Under the pieces are notes generated by a model that ran no database searches, was not told the origin of the DNA, and was given only the letters and a program-made list of their open reading frames with translations. A DNA stretch of 64,000 nt. Source: Morinoia aosen. Its lineage: Eukaryota > Arthropoda > Malacostraca > Amphipoda > Talitridae. The position numbers and the translations under genes were made by a program. The stretch spans positions 36,744,964 through 36,808,963 of the forward strand of contig CM059556.1 of assembly GCA_030386875.1 (NCBI GenBank), in the 5' to 3' direction. Below, in pieces: positions 24,302 to 36,697 of this stretch; position 1 is the stretch's first letter; each line of letters starts with the position of its first letter.

Positions 24302-25800
24302 GCAACAACACCACCACACCCCCACACCCCCACAGAACCACACCACCACACCACCACACTCCACACCCCCACAGAACCAGACCACCACACCACCACACCC
24401 TACAGAACCACACTACCACACCCCGGCACACTACCACACCCCCACACCCCCACACCACCACACCACCACACCACCACACCACCACACCACCACACCACCA
24501 CACCCTACAGAACCACACCACCACACCACCACACCCTATAGAACCACACCCCCCCCACCACACCACCACACCACCACACCACCACACCCCCACACCACCA
24601 CACCACCACACCCCCACGCCACCCCAGAACCAGACCACCACACCCTACAGAACCACACCACCACACCACCACACCACCACACCATTACACCCTACAGAAC
24701 CACACCACCACACCCCCACACCACCACACCACCACCTCACCACCACACCCCCACACCCCCACACCCCCACACCACCACACCACCACACCCCCACACCCCC
24801 ACACCCCCACACCCCCACACCCCCACACCCCCACACCCCCCACACCCCCACACCCCCACACCACCACACCCCCACACCCCCACACCCCCACACCCCCACA
24901 CCCCACACCCCCACACCCCCACACCCCCCACACCCCCACACCCCCACACCACCACACCACCACACCCCCACACCCCCACACCCCCACACCCCCACACCCC
25001 CCACACCCCCACACCCCCCACACCCCCACACCCCCCCCACACCCCCACCACCCCCCACCCCCACACCCCCCCACCCACCCCCACACCCCCACACCCCCAC
25101 ACCCCCACCACCACACCCCCACACCCCCACACCCCCACACCCCCACACCCCCACACCCCCACACCCCCACACCACCACACCCCCACACCCCCACACCCCC
25201 ACACCCCCACACCCCCACACCCCCACACCCCCACACCCCCACACCCCCCACACCCCCACACCACCACACCCCCACACCCCCACACCCCCACACCCCCACA
25301 CCCCCACACCCCCACACCCCCACACCCCCACACCCCCACACCCCACACCCCCACACCCCCACACCCCCACACCCCCACACCCCCACACCCCCACACCCCC
25401 ACCACCCCCACACCCCACACCCCCACACCCCCACACCCCCACACCCCCCCACACCCCCCACACCCCCACACCCCCACACCCCCACACCCCCACACCCCCA
25501 CACCACCCACACCACCACACCCCCACACCCCCACACCCCCACACCCCCACACCCCCCACACCCCCCACACCCCCACACCACCACACCACCACACCCCCAC
25601 ACCCCCACACCCCCACACCCCCACACCCCCACACCACCACACCACCACACCACCACACCCCCACACCCCCACACCACCACACCCCCACACCACCACACCA
25701 CCACACCACCACACCACCACACCCCCACACCCCCACACCCCCACACCCCCACACCCCCACACCCCCACACCCCCACACCCCCACACCCCCACACCACACA
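24302..25800. repeat. 8-bp array CC(A/C)CCACA, about 1.5 kb, G-rich minus strand
   Basis: The array has two 8-bp subtypes that differ at one base: CCACCACA and CCCCCACA. The first 420 bp also contains interspersed CCTACAGAACCACA units. CCCCCACA dominates from about 24750 to 25600, with patches of CCACCACA. C runs of 4-8 show local slippage. On the minus strand CCCCCACA reads TGTGGGGG, giving five-G runs every 8 nt. Long proline/histidine/threonine (plus) and glycine/valine/tryptophan (minus) frames are repeat translations. Confidence 0.96.
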
Positions 25801-26212
25801 CAAGCACACCAGTACGTCTGTAGTAGATACATTTCAATATGCTGCAGAGCTATCATATTTAGCCTAACCTAGTTTTGGCCTTTTCCGTCCTTTTTTCTCC
25901 GTTTGTATAATTGTAGACTTTGAAATCGTGTTCGATCTGCCATAACTAGTCAGGACTTCTTCAATATTCAAATGTACTTCACAAATTTTGCAGACATAAA
26001 TCACTTTGCAAGGGTTTGAACTCATCGCAATTTTCCAACACTGCAACTGGCAACGTTTAATTAAGGTGAGTCTTTTTAGCGCAGTGTAACTTGCAGTAAA
26101 TTATAATAGTTACGCAGGTGTTGTCCTCACAAGTAAATGTCCTCAAAAGCTTAGCCATGGCATAGTTCTGCTCACAAACAGTTTATTTTATTTTATTCAA
26201 AACTTGCTTTCA
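25801..26212. other. Single-copy spacer
   Basis: AT-rich single-copy DNA. No frame exceeds 60 codons and no element is recognised. Confidence 0.55.
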
Positions 26213-26440
26213 TCGACACTTTGACTGCGACGTGAGCCACATTTGGTCACTGAGGGAGTTTTCACCATGTAGCGAACCAACCGGTAGCCACAAACTCAAT
26301 TTCCAAGAATATTAAATCAAAATTAAATAAAAATATGGACCTTTTAATATTTGTTATTTCAATATTGCTTCACTAAGATTGGCTTTAAATTTGAACTGAA
26401 CATTAAACTTCAGTTTTATCAGCCAAAGTCAAAGTGTTAA
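26213..26440. mobile_element. piggyBac-like MITE, copy 1 (228 bp)
   Basis: The element starts with CACTTTGACTGCGACGTGAG at 26217 and ends with GTCAAAGTG before TTAA at 26437-26440, giving inverted ends of the form TTAACACTTTGAC. The 5' target copy reads TCGA instead of TTAA. Length including both target copies is 228 bp, the same as the copy at 50497-50724, with which it shares GACTGCGACGTGAGCCA, ATTTGGTCACTGAGGGAG and AGTCAAAGTGTTAA. TTAA targets and CACnTTGAC-type ends suit piggyBac-family elements. There is no transposase frame, so it is non-autonomous. Confidence 0.82.
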
Positions 26441-26462
26441 TGCATAATTTCATGCCTTTTTG

Positions 26463-26840
26463 CATGAAACCTGCCCTCAAACCTGGGGGCACGATTCTTT
26501 TTACCAAAATTTCCGTTCATTTATTCATTTTATCGAGGAATAATTTTATCGAGGAATAAACCTTTCAAAAGCATCACATCTGCCCTCAAACATGGTATCT
26601 TTTTACCAAATTCCCATTCATTTATTCATTTTATCGAGGAATAAACCTTTCAAAAGCATCACATCTGCCCTCAAACATGGTATCTTTTCACCAAATTCCC
26701 GTTCATTTATTCATTTTATCGAGGAATAAACCTTTCAAAAGCATCATATCTGCCCTCAAATATGGTATCTTTTTACCAAAGCCACTGCTGAAGGAATAAG
26801 TTCATGGCAAGCACCTTTCAAAAGCATCACATTTGCCCTG
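26463..26840. repeat. 85-bp tandem array, about 3.5 units
   Basis: TGCCCTCAAACATGGTATCT recurs at 26581, 26666 and 26751, a period of exactly 85 bp. Each unit also holds TTCATTTATTCATTTTATCG and AATAAACCTTTCAAAAGCAT. The first unit carries a 17-bp internal duplication of ATTTTATCGAGGAATAA, and the last decays after 26790. Confidence 0.93.
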
Positions 26841-27184
26841 CTCAAATACCTGCAACCACGAGCACGGGAGTGCAGTGCTGGCACCAACAGGGCTGCAGTG
26901 TTATTCAATAGGCCCTCGGCTTGAGATATATCGAATTAACTTCTGGCCGAGATAACGAAGAGACAAGGTGCTCTTTACGAGGGTTTTACTTTCAGCGCCA
27001 GAAAAAGTTCAGAGAAATAGGGCAGCGCACCCAAGCCTACGGCCGAGCTGGCCTACGATATATTCAACAGCAAAGTCCTTGAAGAAATTCTCCGGGCTAA
27101 ACGAAGGTGCAGCTGCTGTCATCACGGTCGCTCTTGCGTCCAAAATGGATTTGAATTTATTTGAACATTGCCTGAAATGCATTT
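26841..27184. other. Single-copy spacer, GC-richer
   Basis: This stretch is less AT-rich than its neighbours. A 94-codon plus-strand frame from 26968 runs into the next repeat. It contains no domain I recognise, so I do not call a gene. Confidence 0.45.
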
Positions 27185-27372
27185 GTAGGTATCATGTATA
27201 CGCCAGCGCTGTACTTGTAGGTATCATGTATACGCCAGCGCTGTACTTGTAGGTATCACGTATACGCCAGCGCTGTACTTGTAGGTACATCATGTATACG
27301 CCAGCGCTGTACTTGTAGGTATCATGTATACGCCAGCGCTGTACTTGTAGGTATCATGTATACGCCAGCGCT
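27185..27372. repeat. Second 32-bp tandem array, six units, unrelated to the large one
   Basis: GTAGGTATCATGTATACGCC plus CAGCGCTGTACTT repeats with starts at 27185, 27217, 27249, 27281, 27315 and 27347. The unit at 27281 has a 2-bp insertion. Each unit has GTATAC and AGCGCT palindromes. The sequence is unlike the 32-bp array at 2339-15845. Confidence 0.96.
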
Positions 27373-27676
27373 GTTATGTTTGCACGAGGGTGACGACGGT
27401 GAACAGCTGATCGTACTGAGGGTAGCCTTTCAATTCGAACTTCCACAATTCTCGTTGGTGCTTTATGCAGAGCATAAAAGGATTTTTTCATGAGAAGAAA
27501 GTAACATAAAATGTGGCGGCTTTTTAAGGAGACCTGGGGCTGAAACTATTTATTTTTAAACGATAATCTATTTATGAAAGTATGCCTGATCTACACTCGA
27601 GCATACAAATCAGTAAACGCTCTGTAAATTAGGATATCGTTCCAGCAAAAGGGCGATGGAATGAAATAGAGCACTG
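27373..27676. other. Single-copy spacer
   Basis: AT-rich single-copy DNA with no recognised feature. Confidence 0.5.
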
Positions 27677-27678
27677 TA

Positions 27679-27977
27679 CAGCATGTCCCACCAAAACCCG
27701 GGCCGACTATTTATTTTCCCGTATCAGTAATACCATCATATGAATGAATACTATAAGCATTTAATTTCTTGCAAAATTATCCATAAAGATTAGCATATAG
27801 AAAAGTATTAGAAGTAGTAGTAACATAGGTTTGCTAGCGCTAACCTATAGAAAAGGTACTACTGATTATGATAGCACTTGTATATACAAGATTAAAACTT
27901 GGAAAGAATAAATACTTTTTTACTTTTACTGATACGGGAAAATAAATACTGGGTTCAGGTTTTTATGGGACATACTG
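27679..27977. mobile_element. Tc1/mariner-like MITE (299 bp) with ~52-bp inverted ends
   Basis: The left end CAGCATGTCCCACC (27679) mirrors the right end, whose reverse complement starts CAGTATGTCCCATA (27977). The arms align without gaps for about 52 bp with eight mismatches, and the inner 23 bp (27708-27730, containing TATTTATTTTCCCGTATCAG) match perfectly. The left flank is TA; the right flank reads CA, consistent with one mutation of a TA target duplication. CAGnnTGTCCCA-type ends next to TA are typical of Tc1/mariner relatives. The centre adds an inverted pair ATAGGTT/AACCTAT around CTAGCGCT. No transposase is present. Confidence 0.85.
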
Positions 27978-28065
27978 CATACATAACTTGATCACTGCCA
28001 TGGGTTAAACTGAAGTTCAATATTCAACTCAAATGTGCAGTCAAAAGTTGTTGGCAATCTTACAA

Positions 28066-28823
28066 CCTTACAAATCCGAGCGGTAACAAATCCGAACGGT
28101 AACAAATCCGAACGGTAACAAATCCGAACGGTAACAAATCCGAACGGTAACAAATCCGAACGGTAACAAATCCGAACGGTAACAAACCCGAACGGTAACA
28201 AATCCGAACGGTAACAAATCCGAACGGTAACAAACCCGAACGGTAACAAACCCGAACGGTAACAAATCCGAACGGTAACAAACCCGAACGGTAACAAATC
28301 CGAACGGTAACAAATCCGAACGGTAACAAATCCGAACGGTAACAAATCCGAACGGTAACAAATCCGAACGGTAACAAATCCGAACGGTAACAAACCCGAA
28401 CGGTAACAAACCCGAACGGTAACAAATCCGAACGGTAACAAACCCGAACGGTAACACATCCGAACGGTAACAAATCCGAACGGTAACAAATCCGAACGGT
28501 AACAAATCCGAACGGTAACAAATCCGAACGGTAACAAATCTGAACGGTAACAAATCCGAACGGTAACAAATCCGAACGGTAACAAATCCGAACGGTAACA
28601 AACCCGAACGGTAACAAACCCGAACGGTAACAAACCCGAACGGTAACAAATCCGAACGGTAACAAACCCGAACGGTAACACATCCGAACGGTAACAAATC
28701 CGAACGGTAACAAATCCGAACGGTAACAAATCCGAACGGTAACAAATCCGAACGGTAACAAACCCGAACGGTAACAAATCCGAACGGTAACAAATCCGAA
28801 CGGTAACAAATCCGAACGGTAAC
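28066..28823. repeat. 16-bp tandem array (AACAAATCCGAACGGT), 47 units
   Basis: The unit is AACAAATCCGAACGGT with the main variant AACAAACCCGAACGGT. CGGT occurs at 28081, 28097 and 28801 in exact 16-bp steps, so there is no net indel. Rare variants (ACACATCC near 28455 and 28680) mark an internal block duplication of about 224 bp. The minus strand is open in three frames (about 260 codons each), a property of the unit. Confidence 0.97.
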
Positions 28824-28905
28824 TCGGTCCATTAAATATCATCAATTGTGAAAGTTAGCTAAAAACTTTTCAAACGGCCCATCGATGGGTCATTCCATGC
28901 AGCGT

Positions 28906-31900
28906 GTGAAAATTAAGTGTGCTGGGTAAAATTAAGTATGCAGGGTAAAATTAAGTGTGCAGGGTAAAATTAAGTATGCAGGGTAAAATTAAGTGTGCAG
29001 GGTAAAATTAAGTATGCAGGGTAAAATTAAGTATGCAGGGTAAAATTAAGTATGCAGGGTAAAATTAAGTATGCAGGGTAAAATTAAGTATGCAGGGTAA
29101 AATTAAGTGTGCAGGGTAAAATTAAGTATGCTGGGTAAAATTAAGTATGCAGGGTAAAATTAAGTATGCAGGGTAAAATTAAGTATGCAGGGTAAAATTA
29201 AGTATGCAGGGTAAAATTAAGTATGCAGGGTAAAATTAAGTATGCAGGGTAAAATTAAGTGTGTAGGGTAAAATTAAGTATGCTGGGTAAAATTAAGTAT
29301 GCAGGGTAAAATTAAGTATGCAGGGTAAAATTAAGTATGCAGGGTAAAATTAAGTGTGCAGGGTAAAATTAAGTATGCTGGGTAAAATTAAGTATGCAGG
29401 GTAAAATTAAGTATGCAGGGTAAAATTAAGTATGCAGGGTAAAATTAAGTATGCAGGGTAAAATTAAGTATGCAGGGTAAAATTAGGTATGCAGGGTAAA
29501 ATTAAGTATGCAGGGTAAAATTAAGTATGCAGGGTAAAATTAGGTGTGCAGGGTAAAATTAAGTATGCTGTGTAAAATTAAGTATGCAGGGTAAAATTAA
29601 GTGTGCAGGGTAAAATTAAGTATGCTGGGTAAAATTAAGTATGCAGGGTAAAATTAAGTATGCAGGGTAAAATTAAGTATGCAGGGTAAAATTAAGTATG
29701 CAGGGTAAAATTAAGTATGCAGGGTAAAATTAAGTATGCAGGGTAAAATTAAGTATGCAAGGTAAAATTAAGTGTGCAGGGTAAAATTAAGTATGCTGGG
29801 TAAAATTAAGTATGCAGGGTAAAATTAAGTATGCAGGGTAAAATTAAGTATGCAGGGTAAAATTAAGTGTGCAGGGTAAAATTAAGTATGCTGGGTAAAA
29901 TTAAGTATGCAGGGTAAAATTAAGTATGCAGGGTAAAATTAAGTATGCAGGGTAAAATTAAGTATGCAGGGTAAAATTGAGTATGCAGGGTAAAATTAAG
30001 TATGCAGGGTAAAATTAAGTATGCAGGGTAAAATTAAGTATGCAGGGTAAAATTAAGTGTGCAGGGTAAAATTAAGTATGCTGGGTAAAATTAAGTATGC
30101 AGGGTAAAATTAAGTATGCAGGGTAAAATTAAGTATGCAGGGTAAAATTAAGTATGCAGGGTAAAATTAAGTATGCAGGGTAAAATTAAGTATGCAGGGT
30201 AAAATTAAGTGTGCAGGGTAAAATTAAGTATGCAGGGTAAAATTAAGTATGCAGGGTAAAATTAAGTATGCAGGGTAAAATTAAGTATGCTGGGTAAAAT
30301 TAAGTATGCAGGGTAAAATTAAGTATGCAGGGTAAAATTAAGTATGCAGGGTAAAATTAAGTATGCAGGGTAAAATTAAGTATGCAGGGTAAAATTAAGT
30401 ATGCAGGGTAAAATTAAGTATGCAGGGTAAAATTAAGTGTGCAGGGTAAAATTAAGTATGCTGGGTAAAATTAAGTATGCAGGGTAAAATTAAGTATGCA
30501 GGGTAAAATTAAGTATGCAGGGTAAAATTAAGTATGCAGGGTAAAATTAAGTATGCAGGGTAAAATTAAGTATGCAGGGTAAAATTAAGTGTGCAGGGTA
30601 AAATTAAGTATGCAGGGTAAAATTAAGTATGCAGGGTAAAATTAAGTATGCAGGGTAAAATTAAGTATGCGGGGTAAAATTAAGTATGCTGGGTAAAATT
30701 AAGTATGCAGGGTAAAATTAAGTATGCAGGGTAAAATTAAGTATGCAGGGTAAAATTAAGTATGCAGGGTAAAATTAAGTATGCAGGGTAAAATTAAGTA
30801 TGCAGGGTAAAATTAAGTATGCAGGGTAAAATTAAGTATGCAGGGTAAAATTAAGTATGCAGGGTAAAATTAAGTATGCAGGGTAAAATTAAGTGTGCAG
30901 GGTAAAATTAAGTATGCTGGGTAAAATTAAGTATGCAGGGTAAAATTAAGTATGCAGGGTAAAATTAAGTATGCAGGGTAAAATTAAGTATGCAGGGTAA
31001 AATTAAGTATGCAGGGTAAAATTAAGTATGCAGGGTAAAATTAAGTGTGCAGGGTAAAATTAAGTATGCTGGGTAAAATTAAGTATGCAGGGTAAAATTA
31101 AGTATGCAGGGTAAAATTAAGTATGCAGGGTAAAATTAAGTGTACAGGGTAAAATTAAGCATGCTGGGTAAAATTAGGTATGCAGGGTAAAATTAAGTAT
31201 GCAGGGTAAAATTGAGTATGCAGGGTAAAATTGAGTATGCACGGTAAAATTAAGTATGCAGGGTAAAATTAAGTATGCAGGGTAAAATTAAGTATGCAGG
31301 GTAAAATTAAGTATGCAGGGTAAAATTAAGTATGCAGGGTAAAATTAAGTATGCAGGGTAAAATTAAGTATGCAGGGTAAAATTAAGTGTGCAGGGTAAA
31401 ATTAAGTATGCTGGGTAAAATTTAGTATGCAGGGTAAAATTAAGTATGCAGGGTAAAATTAAGTATGCAGGGTAAAATTAAGTATGCAGGGTAAAATTAA
31501 GTATGCAGGGTAAAATTAAGTATGCAGGGTAAAATTAAGTATGCAGGGTAAAATTAAGTGTGCAGGGTAAAATTAAGTATGCTGGGTAAAATTAAGTATG
31601 CAGGGTAAAATTAAGTATGCAGGGTAAAATTAAGTATGCAGGGTAAAATTAAGTGTGCAGGGTAAAATTAAGTATGCTGGGTAAAATTAAGTATGCAGGG
31701 TAAAATTAAGTATGCAGGGTAAAATTAAGTATGCAGGGTAAAATTAAGTATGCAGGGTAAAATTAAGTATGCAGGGTAAAATTAAGTATGCAGGGTAAAA
31801 TTAAGTATGCAGGGTAAAATTAAGTGTGCAGGGTAAAATTAAGTATGCTGGGTAAAATTAAGTATGCAGGGTAAAATTAAGTGTGCAGGGTAAAATTAAG

Positions 31901-34900
31901 TATGCTGGGTAAAATTAAGTATGCTGGGTAAAATTAAGTATGCAGGGTAAAATTAAGTATGCAGGGTAAAATTAAGTATGCAGGGTAAAATTAGGTATGC
32001 AGGGTAAAATTAAGTATGCAGGGTAAAATTAAGTATGCAGGGTAAAATTAAGTGTGCAGGGTAAAATTAAGTATGCTGGGTAAAATTAAGTATGCAGGGT
32101 AAAATTAAGTATGCAGGGTAAAATTAAGTATGCAGGGTAAAATTAAGTGTGCAGGGTAAAATTAAGTATGCTGGGTAAAATTAAGTATGCAGGGTAAAAT
32201 TAAGTATGCAGGGTAAAATTAAGTATGCAGGGTGAAATTAAGTATGCAGGGTAAAATTAAGTATGCAGGGTAAAATTAAGTATGCAGGGTAAAATTAAGT
32301 ATGCAGGGTAAAATTAAGTGTGCAGGGTAAAATTAAGTGTGCAGGGTAAAATTAAGTATGCTGGGTAAAATTAAGTATGCAGGGTAAAATTAAGTATGCA
32401 GGGTAAAATTAAGTATGCAGGGTAAAATTAAGTATGCAGGGTAAAATTAAGTATGCAGGGTAAAATTAAGTATGCAGGGTAAAATTAAGTGTGCAGGGTA
32501 AAATTAAGTATGCAGGGTAAAATTAAGTATGCAGGGTAAAATTAAGTATGCAGGGTAAAATTAAGTATGCTGGGTAAAATTAAGTATGCAGGGTAAAATT
32601 AAGTATGCAGGGTAAAATTAAGTATGCAGGGTAAAATTAAGTATGCAGGGTAAAATTAAGTATGCAGGGTAAAATTAAGTGTGCAGGGTAAAATTAAGTA
32701 TGCTGGGTAAAATTAAGTATGCAGGGTAAAATTAAGTATGCAGGGTAAAATTAAGTATGCAGGGTAAAATTAAGTATGCAGGGTAAAATTAAGTATGCAG
32801 GGTAAAATTAAGTATGCAGGGTAAAATTAAGTGTGCAGGGTAAAATTAAGTATGCAGGGTAAAATTAAGTATGCAGGGTAAAATTAAGTATGCAGGGTAA
32901 AATCAAGTATGCGGGGTAAAATTAAGTATGCTGGGTAAAATTAAGTATGCAGGGTAAAATTAAGTATGCAGGGTAAAATTAAGTATGCAGGGTAAAATTA
33001 AGTATGCAGGGTAAAATTAAGTATGCAGGGTAAAATTAAGTATGCAGGGTAAAATTAAGTATGCAGGGTAAAATTAAGTATGCAGGGTAGAATTAAGTGT
33101 GCAGGGTAAAATTAGGTATGCTGGGTAAAATTAAGTATGCAGGGTAAAATTAAGTATGCAGGGTAAAATTAAGTATGCAGGGTAAAATTAAGTATGCAGG
33201 GTAAAATTAAGTATGCAGGGTAAAATTAAGTATGCAGGGTAAAATTAAGTATGCAGGGTAAAATTAAGTATGCAGGGTAAAATTAAGTATGCAGGGTAAA
33301 ATTAAGTATGCAGGGTAAAATTAAGTATGCAGGGTAAAATTAAGTGTGCAGGGTAAAATTAAGTGTGCAGGGTAAAATTAAGTATGCAGGGTAAAATTAG
33401 GTATGCAGGGTAAAATTAAGTATGCAGGGTAAAATCAAGTATGCGGGGTAAAATTAAGTATGCTGGGTAAAATTAAGTATGCTGGGTAAAATTAAGTATG
33501 CAGGGTAAAATTAAGTATGCAGGGTAAAATTAAGTGTGCAGGGTAAAATTAAGTATGCAGGGTAAAATTAAGTATGCAGGGTAAAATTAAGTATGCAGGG
33601 TAAAATTAAGTGTGCAGGGTAAAATTAAGTATGCAGGGTAAAATTAGGTATGCAGGGTAAAATTAAGTATGCAGGGTAAAATCAAGTATGCGGGGTGAAA
33701 TTAAGTATGCGGGGTAAAATTAAGTATGCTGGGTAAAATTAAGTATGCAGGGTAAAATTAAGTATGCAGGGTAAAATTAAGTATGCAGGGTAAAATTAAG
33801 TATGCTGGGTAAAATTAAGTATGCAGGGTAAAATTAAGTATGCAGGGTAAAATTAAGTATGCAGGGTAAAATCAAGTATGCGGGGTAAAATCAAGTATGC
33901 GGGGTAAAATTAAGTATGCTGGGTAAAATTAAGTATGCAGGGTAAAATTAAGTATGCAGGGTAAAATTAAGTATGCTGGGTAAAATTAAGTATGCAGGGT
34001 AAAATTAAGTATGCAGGGTAAAATTAAGTATGCAGGGTAAAATTAAGTATGCAGGGTAAAATTAAGTATGCAGGGTAAAATTAAGTATGCAGGGTAAAAT
34101 TAAGTATGCGGGGTAAAATTAAGTGTGCAGGGTAAAATTAAGTATGCAGGGTAAAATTAGGTATGCAGGGTAAAATTAAGTATGCTGGGTAAAATTAAGT
34201 ATGCAGGGTAAAATTAAGTATGCAGGGTAAAATTAAGTATGCAGGGTAAAATTAAGTATGCAGGGTAAAATTAAGTATGCAGGGTGAAATTAAGTATGCA
34301 GGGTAAAATTAAGTATGCAGGGTAAAATTAGGTATGCAGGGTAAAATTAAGTATGCTTGGTAAAATTAAGTATGCAGGGTAAAATTAAGTATGCTGGGTA
34401 AAATTAAGTATGCAGGGTAAAATTAAGTATGCAGGGTAAAATTAAGTATGCAGGGTAAAATTAAGTATGCAGGGTAAAATTAAGTATGCTGGGTAAAATT
34501 AAGTATGCAGGGTAAAATTGAGTATGCAGGGTAAAATTAAGTATGCAAGGTAAAATTAAGTATGCTGGGTAAAATTAAGTATGCAGGGTAAAATTAAGTA
34601 TGCAGGGTAAAATTAAGTATGCAGGGTAAAATTAAGTATGCAGGGTAAAATTAAGTATGCAGGGTAAAATTAAGTATGCAGGGTAAAATTAAGTATGCAG
34701 GGTAAAATTAAGTATGCAGGGTAAAATTAAGTATGCAGGGTAAAATTAAGTATGCGGGGTAAAATTAAGTATGCAGGGTAAAATTAAGTATGCAGGGTGA
34801 AATTAAGTATGCAGGGTAAAATTAAGTATGCGGGGTAAAATTAAGTGTGCAGGGTAAAATTAAGTATGCAGGGTAAAATTAGGTATGCAGGGTAAAATTA

Positions 34901-35545
34901 GGTATGCTGGGTAAAATTAAGTATGCAGGGTAAAATTAAGTATGCAGGGTAAAATTAAGTATGCTGGGTAAAATTAAGTATGCAGGGTAAAATTAAGTAT
35001 GCAGGGTAAAATTAAGTATGCAGTGTAAAATTAAGTATGCTGGGTAAAATTAAGTATGCTGGGTAAAATTGAGTATGCAGGGTAAAATTGAGTATGCAGG
35101 GTAAAATTAAGTATGCAGGGTAAAATTAAGTATGCTGGGTAAAATTAAGTATGCAGGGTAAAATTAAGTATGCAGGGTAAAATTAAGTATGCTGGGTAAA
35201 ATTAAGTATGCTGGGTAAAATCAAGTATGCTGGGTAAAATTAAGTATGCTGGGTAAAATTAAGTATGCAGGGTAAAATTAAGTATGCTGGGTAAAATTAA
35301 GTATGCTGGGTAAAATCAAGTATGCAGGGTAAAATCAAGTATGCAGGGTAAAATTAAGTATGCATGGTAAAATTAAGTATGCTGGGTAAAATTAAGTATG
35401 CAGGGTAAAATTAAGTATGCAGGGTAAAATTAAGTATGCAGGGTAAAATTAAGTATGCTGGGTAAAATTAAGTATGCTGGGTAAAATTAAGTATGCTGGG
35501 TAAAATCAAGTATGCAGGGTAAAATCAAGTAAGCAGGGTAAAAAT
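28906..35545. repeat. 19-bp tandem array (GGGTAAAATTAAGTATGCA), about 350 units, 6.6 kb
   Basis: The monomer is GGGTAAAATTAAGTATGCA. The common variants are GTGTGCAGG, GTATGCTGG and GTATGCGGG, with rarer TAAAATCAAG and TTAGGTATG. TAAAATT keeps the same value modulo 19 from 28927 through 35463, so the array has no net indel. Both strands have TAA/TTA stops, so no frame is open. GTGTGCAGG followed by GTATGCTGG is a recurring marker pair; markers at 30057 and 30209 recur at 30437 and 30589, a 380-bp (20-unit) higher-order repeat. CTGGG and TAAAATCAAG units become more frequent toward the 3' edge (34900-35540). Confidence 0.98.
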
Positions 35546-36303
35546 TAGTCCGGACGTCACAACCAAATACACCAACAAGATGATCAGATTTTTATTAGTG
35601 TGTACATTATGAGTCCTGCATATTTTGTGGTGAGAGTAACAGGTACAATTTTATACGCCTAGTTGTTCAACGGGAACATCTTATTCCACAAACTCCAGTC
35701 GTTTAAGAAGAAACATCTTATTCCGCCAACACTTGTCATTTACCCGTTTACCGCGCTTCTACGGTCATTAACGGTTTGTTTGGTTAGGTTTTGTAAAGCT
35801 AAAATGACAAATCGACTTTACTGCTCGAATAAATTTTTATCCTTCCTATGAAATTTGAAAAAATAACTTTAGCCTTTCACCGAGTATGAAAACGGATATT
35901 TTTGGAACAGGTCAAGTAAAAGAATAAATGTTATTCCTTGGAACCGGTACGTGAATGAGCAATTACCCTATTGGTACATATACGACCCAATGCGTGGGGA
36001 ACGTGACAAAGAAGAAACATCTAATTCCACTAAGTCTAGTTGTAAAGAAAGAGACAACTCATTTTGCAAACCCTAGTTATTAAAAAAGACATCCAATGCC
36101 TCAAACTTTGGTTGTTAAGAAAGACGCATCGTACTTCGCAAACACTAGTTATCAAAAAAGACTTGTGCTAATCCCTACATACCCTAAAATCCACAAAAGA
36201 AATTCCCAATTCAAGGAACATAAAGACCCTCCTCACCTCACCGTGTCCCAGCCTTAGGTGTTCGAAATGATCCGTCCAAATTCATTGAGTCGGCACCAGA
36301 GTA
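35546..36303. other. Spacer with split ~41-bp degenerate repeat
   Basis: Diverged units with AACATCTTATTCCACAAACT, GCAAACACTAGTTATCAAAA and similar occur at 35663-35740 and again at 36011-36163. About 270 bp of unrelated sequence separates the two groups, so an old array may have been interrupted. No gene is seen. Confidence 0.55.
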
Positions 36304-36557
36304 CAGGAAACAAGGTAGGGTCATTTCTATGGGGGAAAATACGCTTCTTTTTTTCGGATAGCCAATAGCACGAATTATTTCAAATCAACTTTATAACGTC
36401 ACTATTACGACATGTCGCTAGGCTAGTAGTGGAGCCAGATTTAGGGGTAGCAGTGTTGACTGATGGAATATGAGCGTTGCTATTGGTTGCTACCATGACA
36501 TCAGCATTGCACGGTCGACGAAAAAAACACTGATTTATGCCTACCTTGTTTCTTCTG
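36304..36557. mobile_element. Possible inverted-repeat MITE (254 bp)
   Basis: The left end CAGGAAACAAGGTAGG mirrors the right end, whose reverse complement is CAGAAGAAACAAGGTAGG. Farther in, TAGCCAATAGCAC near 36360 mirrors TAGCAACCAATAGC (reverse complement, near 36485). The left flank is TA; the right flank is CC, so the target duplication is not intact. The arms are diverged, hence the modest confidence. Confidence 0.5.
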
Positions 36558-36697
36558 CCGTAATCGGCACTGAACAGAGCCTCATAACTCCTTATGCGGA
36601 CTTAAACTCTGAAAAGGGCCGCGTATTGGTGCTGAGACCCTCATTCTGAGAGGGGTCATTTGCTCCCGCTGGGGTTGTGTGGAGGGGAGGAGTACTG

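Noticed and set aside
24302-25800. Telomere
   Set aside because: The unit TGTGGGGG is not a known animal telomere motif, and both flanks are ordinary sequence, so it is internal.
24300-25856. Proline/histidine-rich and glycine/tryptophan-rich proteins
   Set aside because: They are translations of an 8-bp simple repeat, open on both strands.
26968-27252. 94-codon plus-strand frame as a gene
   Set aside because: It ends inside the 32-bp repeat, has no recognisable domain, and has no splice or promoter context that I can support.
28066-35545. CRISPR array
   Set aside because: Repeats are directly abutting with no unique spacers, no cas genes are present, and the sequence is eukaryotic.
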